Assembly (NCBI GenBank): GCA_964643145.1
Contig: CAZXPG010000026.1
Coordinates: 1-24,740, forward strand
Source: CAZXPG01 sp964643145
Lineage (GTDB): Bacteria; Pseudomonadota; Alphaproteobacteria; Rickettsiales; Arcanibacteraceae
Reading direction: 5' to 3'
Length of the DNA stretch: 24,740 nucleotides
Part shown: positions 23,438-24,740 of the stretch, piece by piece
How the letters are laid out: the number at the start of each line of letters is the position of its first letter
How positions within the stretch are numbered: position 1 is the first letter of the stretch
The notes under the pieces: model-generated
What the model was told of the DNA's origin: nothing
The model's database searches: none
The model's input: the letters and a program-made list of their open reading frames with translations, nothing else
Program-made: the position numbers and the translations under genes

Positions 23438-24577
23438 CTATAGTTCCGGTGAGGAAGTGGTGCGAGTGGGTGGGGAGTGTTCAGCCTTGCCGACGAAGGA
23501 ATAGGGGGACGAAGGCGACGATTCCTGTTTTGGCACAGATAAAAGTTGAACAAGTACCCCCAAGAGCCATGAGGTGGTTTTCTCATCAAAAGAATCAAGC
23601 ATCAGCGGTATATAGCTGTAGGGTACATCTACTTTATGGAGAGTGGCATCATTAGGCCTGATATGCCCTTCCTCTAGGGTGCTGTTGAGATCAGTGCAGA
23701 ACGCCTGGGCGGCTGTATTGCTGGCAAATGTCAAGCCTATTACACCCTCCTGTGCTATGCGGTTTTCCAGTAAGGGGGCCTGTTTAGTATAGGGTGGCGG
23801 AGAGTCAGCATCAATGGCGTTGTAGGTGTTGAGGTGTGAGGCAATCGCTTTACAACAGATAACGAGCTTTTCTTTCCCATGTTCGCTCAATAGTGGGGTA
23901 GTGTGTTGCAGGATCGTCGAAAAAAATCCGCGTATAAGCACCGTTAGGCGAGATTGTGATAATGCCATCGTGAGTTCTGAATCATCCACACTCCCATCAG
24001 CTTGTGTATTGCTATATAGGGTATCATGGAACAGTTCTGCCTCGGCCACTCCATCAAATGTAAAGCAGAATGTTGCCTCAGAGTAGGTTACGTCTCGCGC
24101 TCCAACATGCTTAGGCGTAAGGTGGGGTGTCTCTTCATCAACAGGAATGAAAGAACGTGATGGTGAGGCAGTGCCCAGCCCGCCATTATAGGGGCTAAGG
24201 ATGATGCTATCATCACTGCGTATCCGGGAGATTGGTTTGGTGGGGAGGGGGTGTTCGACATTGTCGGCGTGTATTCTCATTAATGTCGGAGTTTCTGCCG
24301 TATAGTGCTGTGATAGTTCGGTAATTAACGTTCTGCACTGCTGTTGCGTGGTTTCAGTGAGTAGCGGCATAATATGGGTGTTGAGGTGTTGCTGTTCACC
24401 AGATACGGTCACGGTATTAGTCTGTGTGTTGAGTTCTGCATGAATATCCAGCGGGGGGAGTGCTTCAAGGAAAAACTGCCCTGCTATTGCCGCGTTATCA
24501 AAACCGAACTGTAATTGATAGCTGTCTTGATTCTGTTGCTGTGCTGTAATAGTATTAGGAGCAAATGTTTCTTTCAT
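23438..24577 (-). CDS. Paralog family protein E, three repeat modules
   Basis: Unrecognised protein of 379 residues. It has three copies of the cluster module at about 18-85 (YQLQFGFDNAAIAGQFFLEA), 166-238 (FCFTFDGVAEAELFHDTL) and 277-345 (GLTFASNTAAQAFCTDL), separated by polar linkers, with a Ser/Pro-rich tail. A PPPY motif is at residues 260-263. There are no ankyrin repeats, C-terminal Arg-Arg module, signal peptide or membrane helix. The promoter copy at 24676-24704 is degraded compared with the other four, and a long palindrome sits in the predicted 5' leader. The ribosome site is weak. Confidence 0.75.
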   Translation of the reverse strand: MKETFAPNTITAQQQNQDSYQLQFGFDNAAIAGQFFLEALPPLDIHAELNTQTNTVTVSGEQQHLNTHIMPLLTETTQQQCRTLITELSQHYTAETPTLMRIHADNVEHPLPTKPISRIRSDDSIILSPYNGGLGTASPSRSFIPVDEETPHLTPKHVGARDVTYSEATFCFTFDGVAEAELFHDTLYSNTQADGSVDDSELTMALSQSRLTVLIRGFFSTILQHTTPLLSEHGKEKLVICCKAIASHLNTYNAIDADSPPPYTKQAPLLENRIAQEGVIGLTFASNTAAQAFCTDLNSTLEEGHIRPNDATLHKVDVPYSYIPLMLDSFDEKTTSWLLGVLVQLLSVPKQESSPSSPYSFVGKAEHSPPTRTTSSPEL

Positions 24578-24616
24578 CCTGTTCTTCTTTATGTGGGGCG
24601 TTAGTCAAGAAATCAT

Positions 24617-24669
24617 AAAATAATCTCAGTTTTGGATAAGTGTAGTTTATCCAAAACTGAGATTATTTT
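24617..24669. repeat. Interspersed palindrome, copy 4, in the leader of protein E
   Basis: 24-bp arms at 24617-24640 and 24646-24669 pair throughout, apart from one base at the loop end, around a 5-base loop. The core CTCAGTTTTGGATAAG is the clearest copy in the window; the outer arms AAAATAAT/ATTATTTT are specific to this copy. It lies between the degraded promoter and the protein E start. Confidence 0.88.
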
Positions 24670-24675
24670 ACCTGT

Positions 24676-24704
24676 ACCATAAGAATCTTACCACCCATCA
24701 GTTT
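24676..24704 (-). promoter_or_regulatory. Degraded shared promoter upstream of protein E
   Basis: Minus strand: GGTAAGATTCTTATGGTA aligns with the -10 half of the motif in front of the other paralogs (TTGTAATATTCTTATGGTA in protein D), with TATGGT at 24681-24676. The upstream half (CTGTAAC and TTAAC elements) is not conserved; the -35 position reads AAACTG. Confidence 0.5.
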
Positions 24705-24740
24705 ATATGCAACCATAAAGTTGTTGTTGGGAGATCGAGA

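Noticed and set aside
13584..24577. Prophage or toxin-antitoxin/polymorphic toxin island
   Set aside because: No integrase, capsid, portal, immunity or toxin-domain motifs were seen; every gene is a modular paralog of the others.

Overview
The window looks like a moderate-GC alphaproteobacterial chromosome segment, probably from a host-associated or intracellular lineage. The evidence is the corC-lnt-HTH regulator order typical of Alphaproteobacteria, an ELM1-family gene (shared by alphaproteobacteria and mitochondria), a three-gene petABC cytochrome bc1 operon, a class I PHA synthase, and a block of ankyrin-repeat proteins of the kind seen in protist- or arthropod-associated alphaproteobacteria. 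I cannot place it to genus; Rickettsiales/Holosporales-like is an inference.

Layout. Positions 123-13587 are housekeeping genes: corC and lnt (+), a HipB/SinR-type HTH regulator (+), rlmE and the ELM1-like gene (+, overlapping), gshB and a double-BON lipoprotein gene (-, overlapping), petA-petB-petC (+), phaC (-), serB (-) and miaA (+). Gene packing is tight: ATGA-type overlaps, convergent genes with overlapping stop codons, and the divergent serB/miaA pair whose start codons are only 2 bp apart.

Positions 13584-24577 are an accessory block of five minus-strand genes encoding about 283, 522, 509, 1655 and 379 residues. I recognise no named family apart from ankyrin repeats. All five contain several copies of a degenerate 65-80 residue module (strand with alternating hydrophobics, F-x-[DN], then a helix with A-x-x-F, then more strands and an L-L-rich helix). 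Two also carry ankyrin repeats, two share a C-terminal basic module ending in Arg-Arg, and two share a longer N-terminal module. Four of the five are preceded by an almost invariant ~40-bp promoter/operator with 7-bp elements repeating every 11 bp, resembling a Pho-box-like response-regulator site; the fifth has a degraded copy. The genes therefore look like a co-regulated, rapidly duplicating paralogous family, plausibly of secreted effectors. This block is the most novel part of the window.

The window also carries a family of interspersed palindromes (core CTCAGTTTTGGATAAG and its complement) at four unrelated places, an IS701/IS4-like transposase relic ending at a perfect hairpin, a GC-rich hairpin cluster, and two recent in-frame duplications inside the ankyrin genes (about 1.3 kb in the 1655-residue gene, 222-bp offset in the 509-residue gene).
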